Assembly (NCBI RefSeq): GCF_038502225.1
Contig: NW_027195541.1
Location: 105,551 to 169,550 of the forward strand
DNA from: Cherax quadricarinatus
Taxonomy: Eukaryota; Arthropoda; Malacostraca; Decapoda; Parastacidae
Length of the DNA: 64,000 bases
Direction of reading: 5' to 3'
In this document: positions 24,343 to 34,743 of the stretch, piece by piece
Layout: each line of letters starts with the position of its first letter
How positions within the stretch are numbered: the stretch's first letter is position 1
Notes under the pieces: generated by a model
Told to the model about the DNA's origin: nothing
Databases searched by the model: none
What the model saw: the letters and a program-made list of their open reading frames with translations, nothing else
Translations under genes and position numbers: made by a program

Positions 24343-25750
24343 GTGCTATGTGTACCCCTAACAACAATATTCAATACATCTATCGAAACAGGGAGATTGT
24401 CTGAGGCATGGGAGGCAGCAAATGTAGTCCCAGTCTTTAAAAAAGAAGACAGTCATGGAGCACTAAACTACAGACCAGTTTCACTGACATGTATAGTATG
24501 CAAAGTCATGGAGAAGATTATCAGGAGAAGAGTGGTGGAACACCTAGAAAGGTATAATCTTATCAACAGCAGCCAACATGTTTTCAGGGATGGGAAATCC
24601 TGTGTCACAAACATACTAGAGTTCTATGGCAGTGTGACAGCAGTAAGACAAGAGAGATAGGAGTGGGTGGACTGCATTTTCTTGGGCTGCAAGAAGGCGT
24701 TTGACACAGTTCCAGACAAGAGTTTAATGCAAAAACTGGAGGACCAGGCATGGATAACAGGGAAGGCACTACAATGGAAAGGGAATACTCGTCAGGAAGA
24801 CAGCAGCGAGTCATGGTACATAGTGAGGTATCAGAGTGGGTGCCTGTGACCAGCGGGGTCCCACAGGGGTCAGTCCTAGGACCAGTGCTGTTTCTGGTAT
24901 TTGTGAACGACATGACAGAAGGAATAGACTCAAAAGTGTCCCTGTTTGCAGATGACATGAAGTTGATTAGAAGAATTCATTCGATCAGGCAGAAGTACAA
25001 AGGGATCTCGACAGGGCGCAGACCTGGCCCAGCAATTGGCTCCTAGAGATCAACCCCACCAAGTGCAAAGTCATGAAGATTGGGGAAGGGCAAAGAGGAC
25101 CACAGATGGAGTACAGTCTAGTAGGCCAGAGACTACAAACTTCACTCAATGAAAAAGATATTGGGGTGAGTATAACACCAGGCACATCTCCTGAAGCGCA
25201 CATCAACCAAATAACTGCTGCAGTATATGGGCGCCTAGCAAACCTCAGAACAGCATTCCGACATCTTAAAAAGGAATCGTTCAGGGCCTTGTACACCGTG
25301 TACGTTAGGCCCATATTGGAGTATGCAGCAGCAGTTTGGGACCCACACCTAGCCAAGCACATAAAGAAACTAGAGAAAGAGCAAAGGTTTGCAACAAGAC
25401 TAGTTTCAGAGCTAAGGGGTATGTCCTACAAGGAGAGGTTATGGGAAATCGACCTGACAACACTGGAGGACTGGAGAGATAGGGAGCACATGATAACGAC
25501 ATGCAAAATACCGAGAGGAATTGACAAGGTGGACAAAGACAGGATGTTCCAGAGATGGGACACAGTAACAAGGGGACACAGTTGGAAGTTGAAGACAAAG
25601 ATGAATCACAGGGATGTTAGGAAGTATTTCTTCAGCCACAGAGTAGTTAGGAAGTGGAATAGTTTGGGAATCGATGTAGTGGAGGCAGGATCCATACATA
25701 GCTTTAAGCAGAGGTACGATAAAGCTCACGGTTCAGGGAGAGTGACCTAG
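24343..25750 (+). pseudogene. CR1-like reverse transcriptase, three frames
   Basis: Frames 24343-24660, 24667/24750-25046 and 25073-25750 together span the palm, thumb and C-terminal domain. The FADD box is present (SLFADDMKL near 24945), as is GVPQG near 24860. A TAG at 24658, a frameshift around 24780 and another around 25050 separate catalytic blocks, so there is no complete enzyme. Confidence 0.85.
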
Positions 25751-25835
25751 TAGCGACCAGTGAAGAGGCGTGGCCAGGAGCTTGAACTCGACCCCAGCAA
25801 CCTCAACTAGGTGAGTACTACTAGGTGAGTACACA

Positions 25836-26430
25836 CACACACATACAGTGGGAGGGATCAGTGCCAGGAGTGAGGCTGGGCCAAGTATTGGATGTAGGCG
25901 GTGATGCCACAAACCAGAATCTCCAAATTCAAAGGGAACGAATGTGATAAGCCAGTGAGATAAGAGAAAAATAAGGATAGAAGAAGTAGTATATAACAAA
26001 GCAATCAGGTGAGGGGAATACTGATAGAGCAAATAAATGAATAATGAAACAAAGTGAGGGGAAAGGAAGTGAGTGAAGGGAATATATCGATACATACACC
26101 ACTTATCATTTATGAAGGAAGTTAATTTGCAGTAGGATAGTTTTGGTTCACACACACTATTGAGTGCCCACGTGTATGTGCTTAAAATTGCCCTATCAGC
26201 TGTCATACAGCTGACAGGATAATTTTAAGCACACACACACAAAAAAAAAATAGAAAAAAAGGGTCAGAGAGATGTACACTCACATAGGTGATAATAGGTG
26301 TAGAAGAGGGACATAAAGGTTTTTGAAATTGACAGTAACTTAAATAACAGTGTAAATATAAGAGAGACACAGACATACACATGAACACACAACCTGAAAA
26401 CCGTTAGCAGTAAATAAAGAAACAAGAACC
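25836..26430. other. Spacer with inverted repeat, no gene seen
   Basis: Begins with the (AC)n tail of the preceding LINE. Includes an imperfect inverted repeat at 26178-26232 and an (AC)n/A-run at 26230-26250. I see no supported coding region. Confidence 0.6.
26178..26232. repeat. Imperfect inverted repeat
   Basis: 25-bp arms, GTGCTTAAAATTGCCCTATC(AGCTG) and its mirrored copy, differ at three positions and enclose TCATA. The outer motif AATTTTAAGCACAC also occurs near 15410, so it belongs to a dispersed element end. Confidence 0.7.
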
Positions 26431-26890
26431 ACCACCCTCTCCCCCCTTATTCCCTCCTCTTTCCCCATCTTGGGACTCCAATCACCACTGTACCCCCCCT
26501 CCCACTCTCCCTCTCCCTCTCCCTACCTCCCTTCCCACACTCTACCTCCCTACCTCAATCTTACATTCACTCTCTCACATATCCTCTCTTGCCCACTCTC
26601 TTCCTCTACATCTTCCTTCCATCCTCCTTCCCCTCCCTTTTTTTTCCTCCGAGCTCTCCCCCTTGCCCTTCCCTCACTTATTATCCCCCTCTCTCCCAGT
26701 ACCCCAATACCCCTATCCTTCCCCATCTCTCTCCCCCTCAACCATAGTCTCCCCCTCTCTTCATCTCTCCCCCTTTGCCTTCGCCTCCCCTTCCCCCTCT
26801 TTTCCTATACCCCCTTATCTTTCCCACCGCCATCTTTCTCCCAATCTGCCACTGTGTCTTCCTCCATCCCATTCTCTTGTTCTCTCCATC
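26431..26890. repeat. Polypyrimidine low-complexity tract
   Basis: About 450 bp of C/T-dominated sequence (CTCCCTCTCC, TTCCCC types). Long Ser/Pro/Leu-rich frames on this strand and Glu/Arg-rich frames on the other are composition artefacts. It abuts the start of the CR1-like copy that follows. Confidence 0.93.
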
Positions 26891-27522
26891 TCTCAGGGAA
26901 AGGCAATGAGAAGAAGAGAAGGGGAAGGCAGCATTTATTTATGGGCTTCAGGAGAGCGAGAGAAGGACACACAATGAATGACAGTGAGAAGAAAAACAAG
27001 AGATTGAAAACATCATCAAAGCAATAGGCGAGGAGGACATGTCTGAGATAGTTAATTTTCAGTGAATTGGGGGGTACTTGAAGGAGAGACATCAGCCAGT
27101 CAAGCTGATTTTCAAGACAGAAACATGCAAAACAGAATTCTGCAAGAGAAGGAAGGAACTGACAACATACAAGAGGGTGTTCCTGGACCGAGACAGAATA
27201 TTAACAGAATGATAGAAGCTGTTGGAGAGGACACAGAGGAGGAAGGGGCTAGGAGGAGAGATAAGGATAGAATCAGCAAAGGATAACCAGAGTAGTAAGG
27301 AGCAGCAAGCACAAGCACACACAAAACTGCCCCCAGAACCCCTCAACCAAAGAGGCTATCCCAACACAAACCACAGTCCACATATACATCCTCCACCCCA
27401 AACTACACTGTAAAATCCCACAGTGCATTGCCAGGTCCTCCACCCTCTCAGACCCTCCAGAACACAGTGCTGGAGAAGAAACTGAAGGTATGATACACCA
27501 ATGTGGAGGGAATAATGAATAA

Positions 27523-27951
27523 GTGGGAGGAGTGGCACGGAAGAGAAAAGAGGCAACACAGGACATCATAGCTCTCACAGAAACCAAATTCACAGGAATG
27601 ATAACAGATGCCATCTTTTCAATGGGATATCAAATCCTGAGGAAAGAGAGAAGGAAAAGAGTGGGTAGAGGAGTAGCACTGCTCATCAAAAAAAAATGGG
27701 ATTTTGTTGAGCTGGAGAGGGGATACAGAGGAGAAGCAAGAGATTACATAATAGGAACACTTCAGTCTATATGTCCCAAGGTGGTAATTGCAGTAATGTA
27801 TAACCCACCACAGAACAACAGGAGGCAAAGGCAAGAGTATGATGAGAGCAATAGAGGGATGGTGGACACACTGGCACTGATTATGGGTGACTTCAACCAC
27901 CAGGAAATGGACTGGGAGAACCTGGAGCCACACGAGGCCCAGAAACGATGA
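27523..27951 (+). pseudogene. CR1-like endonuclease domain
   Basis: 142 codons of exonuclease-endonuclease-phosphatase fold: ALTETKFTG (catalytic Glu), VVIAVMYNPPQNN, and LIMGDFNHQEMDW (Asp-Phe-Asn). The final Ser-Asp-His block (GASDHEVLSFEY) is in the next frame at about 28095. This target-nicking domain of the LINE is broken by at least one frameshift. Confidence 0.8.
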
Positions 27952-28944
27952 TGCAGGTGGTGCTGGGAAACTTCATGTACCAGCACATAAGGGACACTAC
28001 CAGAGAGAGAGGAGAGGATGAACCAGCGAGACTGGACCCAGTATTCATCTTGAGTAGTGCATATATTGAGAACATCACATATGAAACACCCCTTGGGGCC
28101 AGTGACCATGAGGTCCTGAGCTTTGAATACATAGTAAAGGTACAAGTGGAGAGAGATGCAGGAAGAGCCGGAAGAATGAAGCCAAACTACAAGTGAGGGG
28201 ACTATGCAGGCATGAAAAATTTTCTTCACAGGGTTCAATGGGGCAGAGAACTGGCAGGGAAGTCAGTAAACAAGATGTTGGAATATGTGACAACAATATG
28301 CAAGGAAGATGAGGAGAGGTTTTTGCCCAAGGGTAACAGAAATGATGAGAAAGCCATGATGATCCCTTTCTTCACCCAGAGGTGTAGGGAGGCCAAAACC
28401 ATGTGTACTAGAGAATGGAAGAAATATAGAATGCAAAAGACCCAGAAGAATAAGGAGAGAATTCGGAGAGCCAGAAATGAATATGCACAGGTAAGAAGGG
28501 AGGCCCAACGGCAATATGAAAATGACATAGCTGTAAAAGCCAAATCTAACCCGAAGCTGTTGTGCAGCCACATCTGGAAGAAAACAACAAAGACCAGGTA
28601 ATCAGGCTGAGAAAAGGAGGAGGGGAATCACAAAAAACAACCACGAATTTTGTGCGGAGCTCAACATGAGATTCAAAGAAGTGTTCACAGTGGAGTCAGA
28701 AAGGGATCAAGAAAAAGAGAGAGATGTGGTTCACCATCAAGTGTTGGACACAATACATGCTACCGAAGAAGTGAAGATGCTGCTAAGGGAGCAAGATACC
28801 TTCATGTTGTTGGGGGTCAGATAACTTTTTGCCATGGGTCCTGAGAGAGGGAGCAGATGCTCTATGTGTACCACTAACAACAATCTTCAACACATCTGTT
28901 GAAACAGGGTTACTGCCTGAGGTATGGAAGACAGCAAATGTAGT

Positions 28945-29120
28945 TCCACAAGTGCAACTAATGTGACATTTATTGTGGCAACGTTTCGCTCTCCAGGAGC
29001 TTTATCAAGCCATTACGATAAAGCTCCTGGAGAGCGAAACGTTGCCACAATAAATGTCACATTAGTTGCACTTGTGTCCTTTTACTTTACATATTGTCGG
29101 TAATTCTACCAACTTTATTA
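28945..29120 (+). mobile_element. Perfect foldback insertion, Penelope/hammerhead-related
   Basis: A 176-bp insertion in CR1-like copy C. The 10-bp target duplication CAAATGTAGT is exact (28935-28944 and 29121-29130). Two 60-bp arms (28947-29006 and 29017-29076) are perfect reverse complements around a 10-nt loop. The right arm carries GCTCCTGGAGAGCGAAACGT, i.e. the GAAAC half of a hammerhead core, but ACGATAA in place of CTGATGA. The one-sided tail at 29077-29120 matches the tail of the 6978 insertion. No coding capacity. Confidence 0.88.
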
Positions 29121-29234
29121 CAAATGTAGTACCAGTTTTTAAAAAAAGGAGACAGACATGAAGAATTAAACTACAGAAGCTCATCAGGAGAAGAGTGGTG
29201 GAACACCTAGAAAGGAACAAGCTCATCAACGAAA

Positions 29235-29432
29235 CACAAATAACCCGCACATAAAAGACAGAAGCTTACGACGACGTTTCGGTCCGACTTGGACCATTGA
29301 CAAAGTCACACTGTGTGACTTTGTCAATGGTCCAAGTCGGACCGAAACGTCGTCGTAAGCTTCTGTCTTTTATGTGCGGGTTATTTGTGTATCGTTCCAG
29401 TCACGGTATTGTGCCTTTTTGTTATTTAGTTA
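29235..29432 (+). mobile_element. Perfect foldback insertion, second type
   Basis: A 198-bp insertion in the same LINE. The 13-bp target duplication CTCATCAACGAAA is exact (29222-29234 and 29433-29445). Arms of 78 bp (29234-29311 and 29313-29390) are perfect reverse complements with a single unpaired base between them. The right arm holds GGTCCAAGTCGGACCGAAAC, a stem-loop followed by GAAAC as in a hammerhead stem II and core, without a CTGATGA box. The 42-bp tail includes ACGGTATTGTGCC, sharing GGTATTGT with the tail of the 19541 insertion. Confidence 0.88.
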
Positions 29433-30867
29433 CTCATCAACGAAAGTTAGCATGGGTTAAGGGGCGGGAAATCCTGAGTCATAAACCTACCGGAGATCTA
29501 TTAAATGGTGACAGCAGTAAGACAAGAAAAGAGGGGTGGATAGATTGCATTTTATTGGACTGTAAGAAGGCGTTCGACACAGTTCCACACAAGAAATTAG
29601 TGCAGAAACTGGAGGACCAGGCAGGGATAACAGTGAAGGCACTACAATGGATCAAGGAATACCTGTCAGGAAGACAACAGCGAGTCATGGTACGTGGCAA
29701 GGTATTAGAGTGGGCACTGGTAACTAGCGGGGTGCCACAGGGATCAGTCCCAGGACCGGTGCTGTTTCGGGTATTTGTGAATGACATGACAAGGAATAGA
29801 CTCCAAAGTGTCCCTGTTTGCAGATGATGTGAAGTTGATGAGAAGAATTCAATCGGACGATGACCAGACAGAACTACAAAGGGATCTGGACAGACTGCAG
29901 GCCATGTCCAGAAACTGACTCCTGGAGTTCAACCCCACCAAATACAAAGTCATGAAGATTGACGAAGGGCAAGGAAGACCACAGATGGAGTACAATCTAG
30001 GGGGCAAGAGCGCATAAACCACACTCAAGAAAAAGGTTCTTCCTGTGAGTTTAACACCAGGAACGTCTCTTGAGGCACAAATCAATTAAATAACTGCTGC
30101 AGCATATGGGCACCTGGCAAGAACAGCATTCCGACATCTAAATGAGGAGTCATTCAGGACCTTGTACACTGTGTATGTTAGGCCCATTTTGGAATATGTA
30201 GTGTCAGTTTGGAACTCGCATGTAAGGAAACTAGAGAAAGTGCAGAGGTTTGCAACAAGACTAGTCCCAGAGTTAAAGGGTATGTCCTACGAGGAGAGGT
30301 TAAGGTAAATCGACCTGATGACACTGGAAGACAGGAGAGTTAGGGAAGATATGGTAATGACATATAAAGCACTGATAGGAATTGACAAGGTGGACAGAGA
30401 CAGAATGTTCTGGAGATGGGACACATCAATAAGGGGACACAGTTGGAAGTTGAAGACACAGATGAATCGCAGGGATGTTAGGAAGTATTTCTTCAGTAAC
30501 AGAGCAGTCAGGAAGTGGAATAGTTTGGAAAGCGATGTAATGGAGGCAGGATTCATTCATAGCTTTAAGCAGAGGTATGATAATGCTCACGGAGCAGGAA
30601 GAGTGACTGGGTAGTGGCCAGTAGAAGAGGCTGGGCTAGGAGCTGTAAATCGACCCCCGCAACCACAACTAGGTGAGTACACTGCATACACACATGCACA
30701 TACACACTCATACAAATGCACACACATAAACAGACATACTCCCACAAAAATGCAGAAAAACACACTTGCACAAAGGCACACTCCACTAACCACTAATACA
30801 CATATATATAGATACACAGAGACACCCTACTCCCGCTCACACACAAAACTACAACACCAACCTCCCA

Positions 30868-32022
30868 AAAAAATGGTGGCTCAGAAGGGAAGTCAAAGAC
30901 TCAGAGAATCAGAGGAAAATGGTTCTGGTATGGAAGAATGGATAGAACAGCAATTTAAAAGGTTGGAGCAAGAGTGGGAGAGCAAACTAGGCTAGGCTTG
31001 CTGCGCACATGGAGAAAAGGATGGAGGAAGACCTCTCTGCAAAATTGGAAAAGAGGGTGGAGGAGGAGATAAAGAAATAGGAGTCAATAGCTGAAGCCAC
31101 AGAAGCCAGGATAAGGGTCCTAGAATACGAGGTAAATAGGCTGAAGCTAGTTACATGGCTAGTGCCCAGAGGAGACATAGCATCAGGAGCTAATACACCC
31201 CTACTGAACGAGGAGTCAAACGAGAAGAAAGGAGACAAAACTTATGCTAAGGCCGTATCAGCACACCAAGTAGAGCCGAGGAATGAAAGGGGAGAGCAGT
31301 TGGGAGCAGGGATAGTAGTATGGGAGGGGGAAGAGGGTGGAGAGGTGGGCAGGTCAGAGGCAAAGGCACAATCGTGCCACCATGAGCTACAGGAAAAAGT
31401 AAGGGAGACAATGACCATGTACAAACGGGACCTGGAGACACAGAGGAAAAGGCAGTAGGATGGGAGGGGGAAGCCAGTGTTTATTCATGGGCTTCACTAA
31501 TGCGAGGGGATGACACAATGAAAGACAGCAAAAACAAGAGATTGAAAATATTATCAAATCAATAGGAGGACATGAGCGAAATAGTAAATTTTCAGAGAAT
31601 AAGGGGTACTTGAAGGGAAGACATCAACCGGTCAAGCTGATTTTCGAGGCAGAAACAGTGCAGAACAGGATCCTGCAAGTGAAACTTTGGTTGAAGGAAT
31701 CGTCATCATACAAGAAGGTTTTCCTAGACCGAGACAGAACAAAAACAGAACGACAGCAGCTGGGAAAGAGGTAACACAGAGGCGAAAGAGGCTAGGAAGA
31801 GAGACAAGGACAGAATTAGGAGATAACAAGAGTAGGGCAGAGAAACAAGCACAAGCACACACAGAACCACGCTGAGAATCCCGCAACCAAACACGCTATC
31901 CCAACACAAACCACAATCCACACTTACATCCCCCACCCCACATTACGCTGTAGAATTCCACAGCACACTGCCAGGTCCCCCACCCTCACAGACTCCCAGA
32001 ACACAGTGTTGGAAAGGAAACT
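30868..32022 (+). mobile_element. CR1-like LINE copy D, 5' part only
   Basis: Begins at an A-run and ATGGTGGCTCAG like copy B, and runs through ORF1 (TRLKLVTWLVPRGDIASGANTP-type region with KKGDKTYAKAVSA at about 31215) to GTTGGAAAGGAAACTAAAA at 32022, the point where the endonuclease starts in copy B. The rest is missing, which is the wrong end to lose for ordinary LINE insertion. Frames are interrupted. Confidence 0.82.
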
Positions 32023-32599
32023 AAAAATTCCCAATATATACGCAGTCATACATAAATATACAACAGCAGAATATGTATTCAGGAAATATGATATGTATAT
32101 TAAGAGTCCTTGCCTGACAACAATGTACTCAGTCCTTGACAGTTTAGCTCTTACTGAATAATAATAAAAATTAAAATAATTACCTCTTATACCCTTGATG
32201 TTACATGATTTTTACACGTTTAAAGCATATCGATGAACTTGTTAATGTTTTAATTCCTTTTCACAAGTACAGTCAGGTCCTTCAGGTCCTTCTATTATGT
32301 ATAATGACTATTTTCAAGAAAATTCAACTCTCTTCTGTTTATCAATTTACTGGCGTCTGAACCATTTATCTACATTCTCTCTCTTTTATAAACATTCTTA
32401 CATGATCAATATATAAATGCCTCTTCCAACATTAAATCGACTGTAAATGAGCTTCATTATTATTAATTATAATTATTTTTCCATTAATGATAGTAAAGAG
32501 CAATATTCTAAATAATTCCCAGACAGCCATCCTCTGTTGACTGTGCAATGACGATGTTCCTGTGTGTGATGTTATTATCACACACAAGAACCTTACATC
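32023..32599. other. AT-rich sequence upstream of the receptor-like gene
   Basis: No coding frame or repeat recognised. The last ~90 bp before the first receptor-like exon include CAATGACGATGTTCCTGTGT and a short ATG frame at 32600-32629 (nine codons then TAA) that would be an upstream ORF if transcription starts earlier. Confidence 0.5.
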
Positions 32600-32656
32600 A
32601 TGGGTGTCTCAGATGTTGTGAAGGTATAACCTTTCAGACCACAAGTGAAGTCTTCC

Positions 32657-32849
32657 ATGGCAACTTTCACCATGAGTTCGATCACTGGGAAGAGTGAGAA
32701 GTTTGTGACTGTGTTGGTGGTGCTGAGTGTGGGTTTAGGTCTTCTCGGTCGTGTGCGTGGACCAAGATCATCTTGCAGTGTCTTATTAACTGTTGGATCT
32801 CTCATCATCAATGTCTTTTTAGGCACCACCTTCCTTATTGTATATACTA
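32657..32849 (+). CDS. Gustatory-receptor-like gene, 5' exon (partial)
   Basis: Begins at ATG 32657 or, with a better context (CACC before it), at ATG 32672; an in-frame stop at 32627 bounds it. Encodes about 64 residues, with KFVTVLVVLSVGLGLLG then a second hydrophobic stretch SVLLTVGSLIINVFLGTTF. Ends at a consensus donor (ACTA/GTAAGT, GT at 32850-32851) in phase 1. The next exon in phase to complete the split codon is at 49540. TTTCAG at 32632-32637 could instead be an acceptor, making this an internal exon. Role inferred from the downstream exon: N-terminal and first membrane segments of an arthropod chemoreceptor in the plasma membrane of sensory neurons. Confidence 0.55.
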
Positions 32850-33555
32850 GTAAGTAATACTTTAACTGTACTTGCATTTGTTAGTTATTAGTATTTTTTA
32901 TAATAATAATAATAATAATTATTATTATTATTATTTTCATTATTCTTAATATTATTAATTATTTACAGTACCGTTCATCTTAGAGTCAAGTAAGGTGGCG
33001 CAGAAGCGGAAACATTCTCCACCATTCATTCAGTAGATGTCTTCCCCAACTGCACACACACAAGAATTATAATGGTCATTCGTCTTATAACATCACCCTC
33101 CCATTTTTGTCATAGCACAAAAACTACTTTTCTTTTTTATTCGCCGGTATTACTACTTCCCACTCGCAGCACCTAAGTTCGTCTGACAGGTATTAACAGA
33201 ATCTGTTAATAAACATAAGCCTTGTTCACGCTCCAGTACAACCAATTGTCTTCACTCATTCCAATCTAACACCATTAATCATGTTTGCATCATCCTCAGC
33301 TCCATAATACTTACAACCTTCACACCTTCCCTCCACCGATTCCTATTACATACCCCTTCCTTCTTTACACCCAAAATTATTGCATTGTCTTTTTCACCCA
33401 ACTCTGCTGTATTCTTCCTAAATTAGCAAACCATATTGGCAGCCACTAATGTACACTCAAAATAATGCTCTTTGTAACCCAATATCGTATTTGTATATCT
33501 TTGCACCTTTTTCTATGCATAAAATTTTTAACATATATATCTCTTAAAAATTAAA

Positions 33556-33750
33556 TCCCCAGTACCTGTATCCTCCTCCTCGCTGCAACATTTGATACAC
33601 GTACCTAACACCCACTAAAATCCCCAGTACCGCATCCTCCTCCTCGCTGCAACATTTGATACACGTACCTAACACCCACTAAAATCTCCAGTACCTGCAT
33701 CCTCCTCCTCGCTGCAACATTTAATACACGTACCTAACACCCATTAAAAT
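33556..33750. repeat. 65-bp direct triplication
   Basis: Three tandem copies of about 64-65 bp containing CAGTACCTGCATCCTCCTCC and GATACACGTACCTAACACCC, with anchors at 33571, 33635 and 33700. It lies inside the RTE-like relic and is a local duplication of its sequence. Confidence 0.9.
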
Positions 33751-33914
33751 GGTAGGGATCAATAAGCACTTGTACTTTCCCGATTTTTTGTCTCCATATA
33801 CATACCTCTGTCTCTCCACAGGTTCTCTACCTGTCTATATACAATCATCTTGTCTATGTTTTAATTCGTCTTTCAAAGACCAATCTGGCAAACTGTCATT
33901 TATTTATTATATGA

Positions 33915-34030
33915 TTAAGGTATAATAAGGCTCATGAAGCAGGGAGTGAGGTACCTAGTAGCGACCAGTGAAGAGGTGGGTTCAGGAGTTATGACTCGAC
34001 CCCTGCAACCACAATTAGGTGAGTACATTC
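33915..34030 (+). mobile_element. CR1-like LINE 3' tail fragment
   Basis: About 115 bp matching the end of the CR1-like family (AGGCTCATGAAGCAGG, CTAGTAGCGACCAGTGAAGA, GACTCGACCCCTGCAACC) and ending ATTAGGTGAGTACATT. It lies in the intron in the sense orientation of the receptor-like gene, so its AG/GTGAGT could act as a cryptic 5' splice site. Confidence 0.85.
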
Positions 34031-34455
34031 ACTTCCTCCATATACTTACACTACATATCTTAATTTCGTTGACTCATATACTTTTTTTTTTTTTTGCTAC
34101 TCTTACGACCATGTTATTTACAATGTTCACTTTTAATTTCATTTTTTTTGCACACCTTCCTAAACTCCTCCGTTATCATTTATATCTTCTCTTCATTATC
34201 TCTCAACTCAACTGTCTCACCAGAGAAGAACAATTATCATAACTTCATCTTCATATAAGATTCATTATATTGCAATGAAACAAATATCCTCAACACCCAA
34301 ACATATCCTACGTTTTCACTGTACTTCATAAGCACATTATACACGCTGACATCAAACATCAAAGTCGTACTTTATCTGGAAAATCGATCCTTTTCCTCCC
34401 TAGACACACTACATTCTATGTATAACGAGCTTATTTGGGGTTCTGGTAGCGGGGT

Positions 34456-34743
34456 GTGAATGATATACTTCTTCTTTGGAGGCTTTTTACTTTATTGATA
34501 AGTAGTGTTGGGTTTACAGGCTTGTGTGTTTGTGCCCATGGCCCGGGCAGGGCCATGCCCACGAGAGAGAGCTGGGAGGCCTTGTGTGTTGCTGCTAGGC
34601 TGCTGTGTGAGTGAGGGCGAGGCAAGTCTGGGCATACTGAAGTGGGAAGGCCTAGGTGGCAGCACCAGCATAGCGCGAAATATGAACTAAGCTGGCAGAC
34701 AGCATGGGCTGTCTGTGCAGACAGTACAGGCTGTCTACATATG
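34456..34743. repeat. LTR-like direct repeat, left copy
   Basis: Contains TTTATTGATAAGTAGTGTTG, CCCATGGCCCGGGCAGGGCC (an internal palindrome-rich stretch) and GACAGTACAGGCTGTCTACA. Differs from the right copy by a few substitutions and single-base indels. Confidence 0.9.

Larger units (their letters stand above)
21911..25835 (+). mobile_element. CR1-like LINE copy B, full-length but dead
   Basis: Starts at an A-run before an ATG and includes ORF1 with a coiled-coil stretch (22066-22305: KLEKRLEEMKNWEVQVETAV, IRVLEEDINRLKQ), an endonuclease (from about 22965, KVWYSNADGITN) and the reverse transcriptase (24343-25750: NVVPVFKKEDSHGALNYRPV, GCKKAFDTVPDKSLM, TSGVPQGSVLGPVLFLVFVN, SLFADDMKLI, RFATRLVSELRGMSYKERL). 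It ends in two AGGTGAGTAC copies and (AC)n at 25810-25845. Many stops and frameshifts, such as the stop directly before the GGGAGGAGTGG block at 23003. It defines the family's length at about 3.9 kb. Confidence 0.87.
26894..30681 (+). mobile_element. CR1-like LINE copy C with two foldback insertions
   Basis: Starts within ORF1 territory (shared TTTATGGGCTTCAGGAGAG with copy B), then endonuclease (27523-27951: IIALTETKFTGM, LIMGDFNHQEMDWENLEPHE) and reverse transcriptase (29520-30614: ILLDCKKAFDTVPHKKLVQK, TSGVPQGSVPGPVLFRVFVN). The FADD region at 29815 is shifted out of frame. Ends with AACTAGGTGAGTACAC at about 30668-30685. Interrupted at 28945-29120 and 29235-29432 by two foldback insertions, both younger than this LINE. 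Non-functional. Confidence 0.87.
32985..34340 (-). mobile_element. Very old RTE-like LINE relic
   Basis: Minus strand. Faint but ordered matches to the RTE-like family: ACATTCTCCACCATTCATTC (3' UTR), TTCACTCATTCCAATC, CCTCCTCGCTGCAACATTTG, and CACTTTTAATTTCATTTTTT with TTTGCACACCTTCC near 34125-34155. No frame survives. It is interrupted at 33915-34030 by a CR1-like tail and contains a 65-bp triplication. Confidence 0.65.

Noticed and set aside
26470..27027. 185-codon Ser/Pro/Leu-rich protein
   Set aside because: Produced by a CT-rich low-complexity tract.
29235..29432. Palindrome as a microRNA precursor
   Set aside because: Perfect arms, an exact target-site duplication and a shared tail fit a recent mobile insertion better than a miRNA gene.
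32600..32629. Nine-codon frame as the true start of the receptor gene
   Set aside because: It ends in TAA out of the exon's frame. At most it is an upstream ORF.
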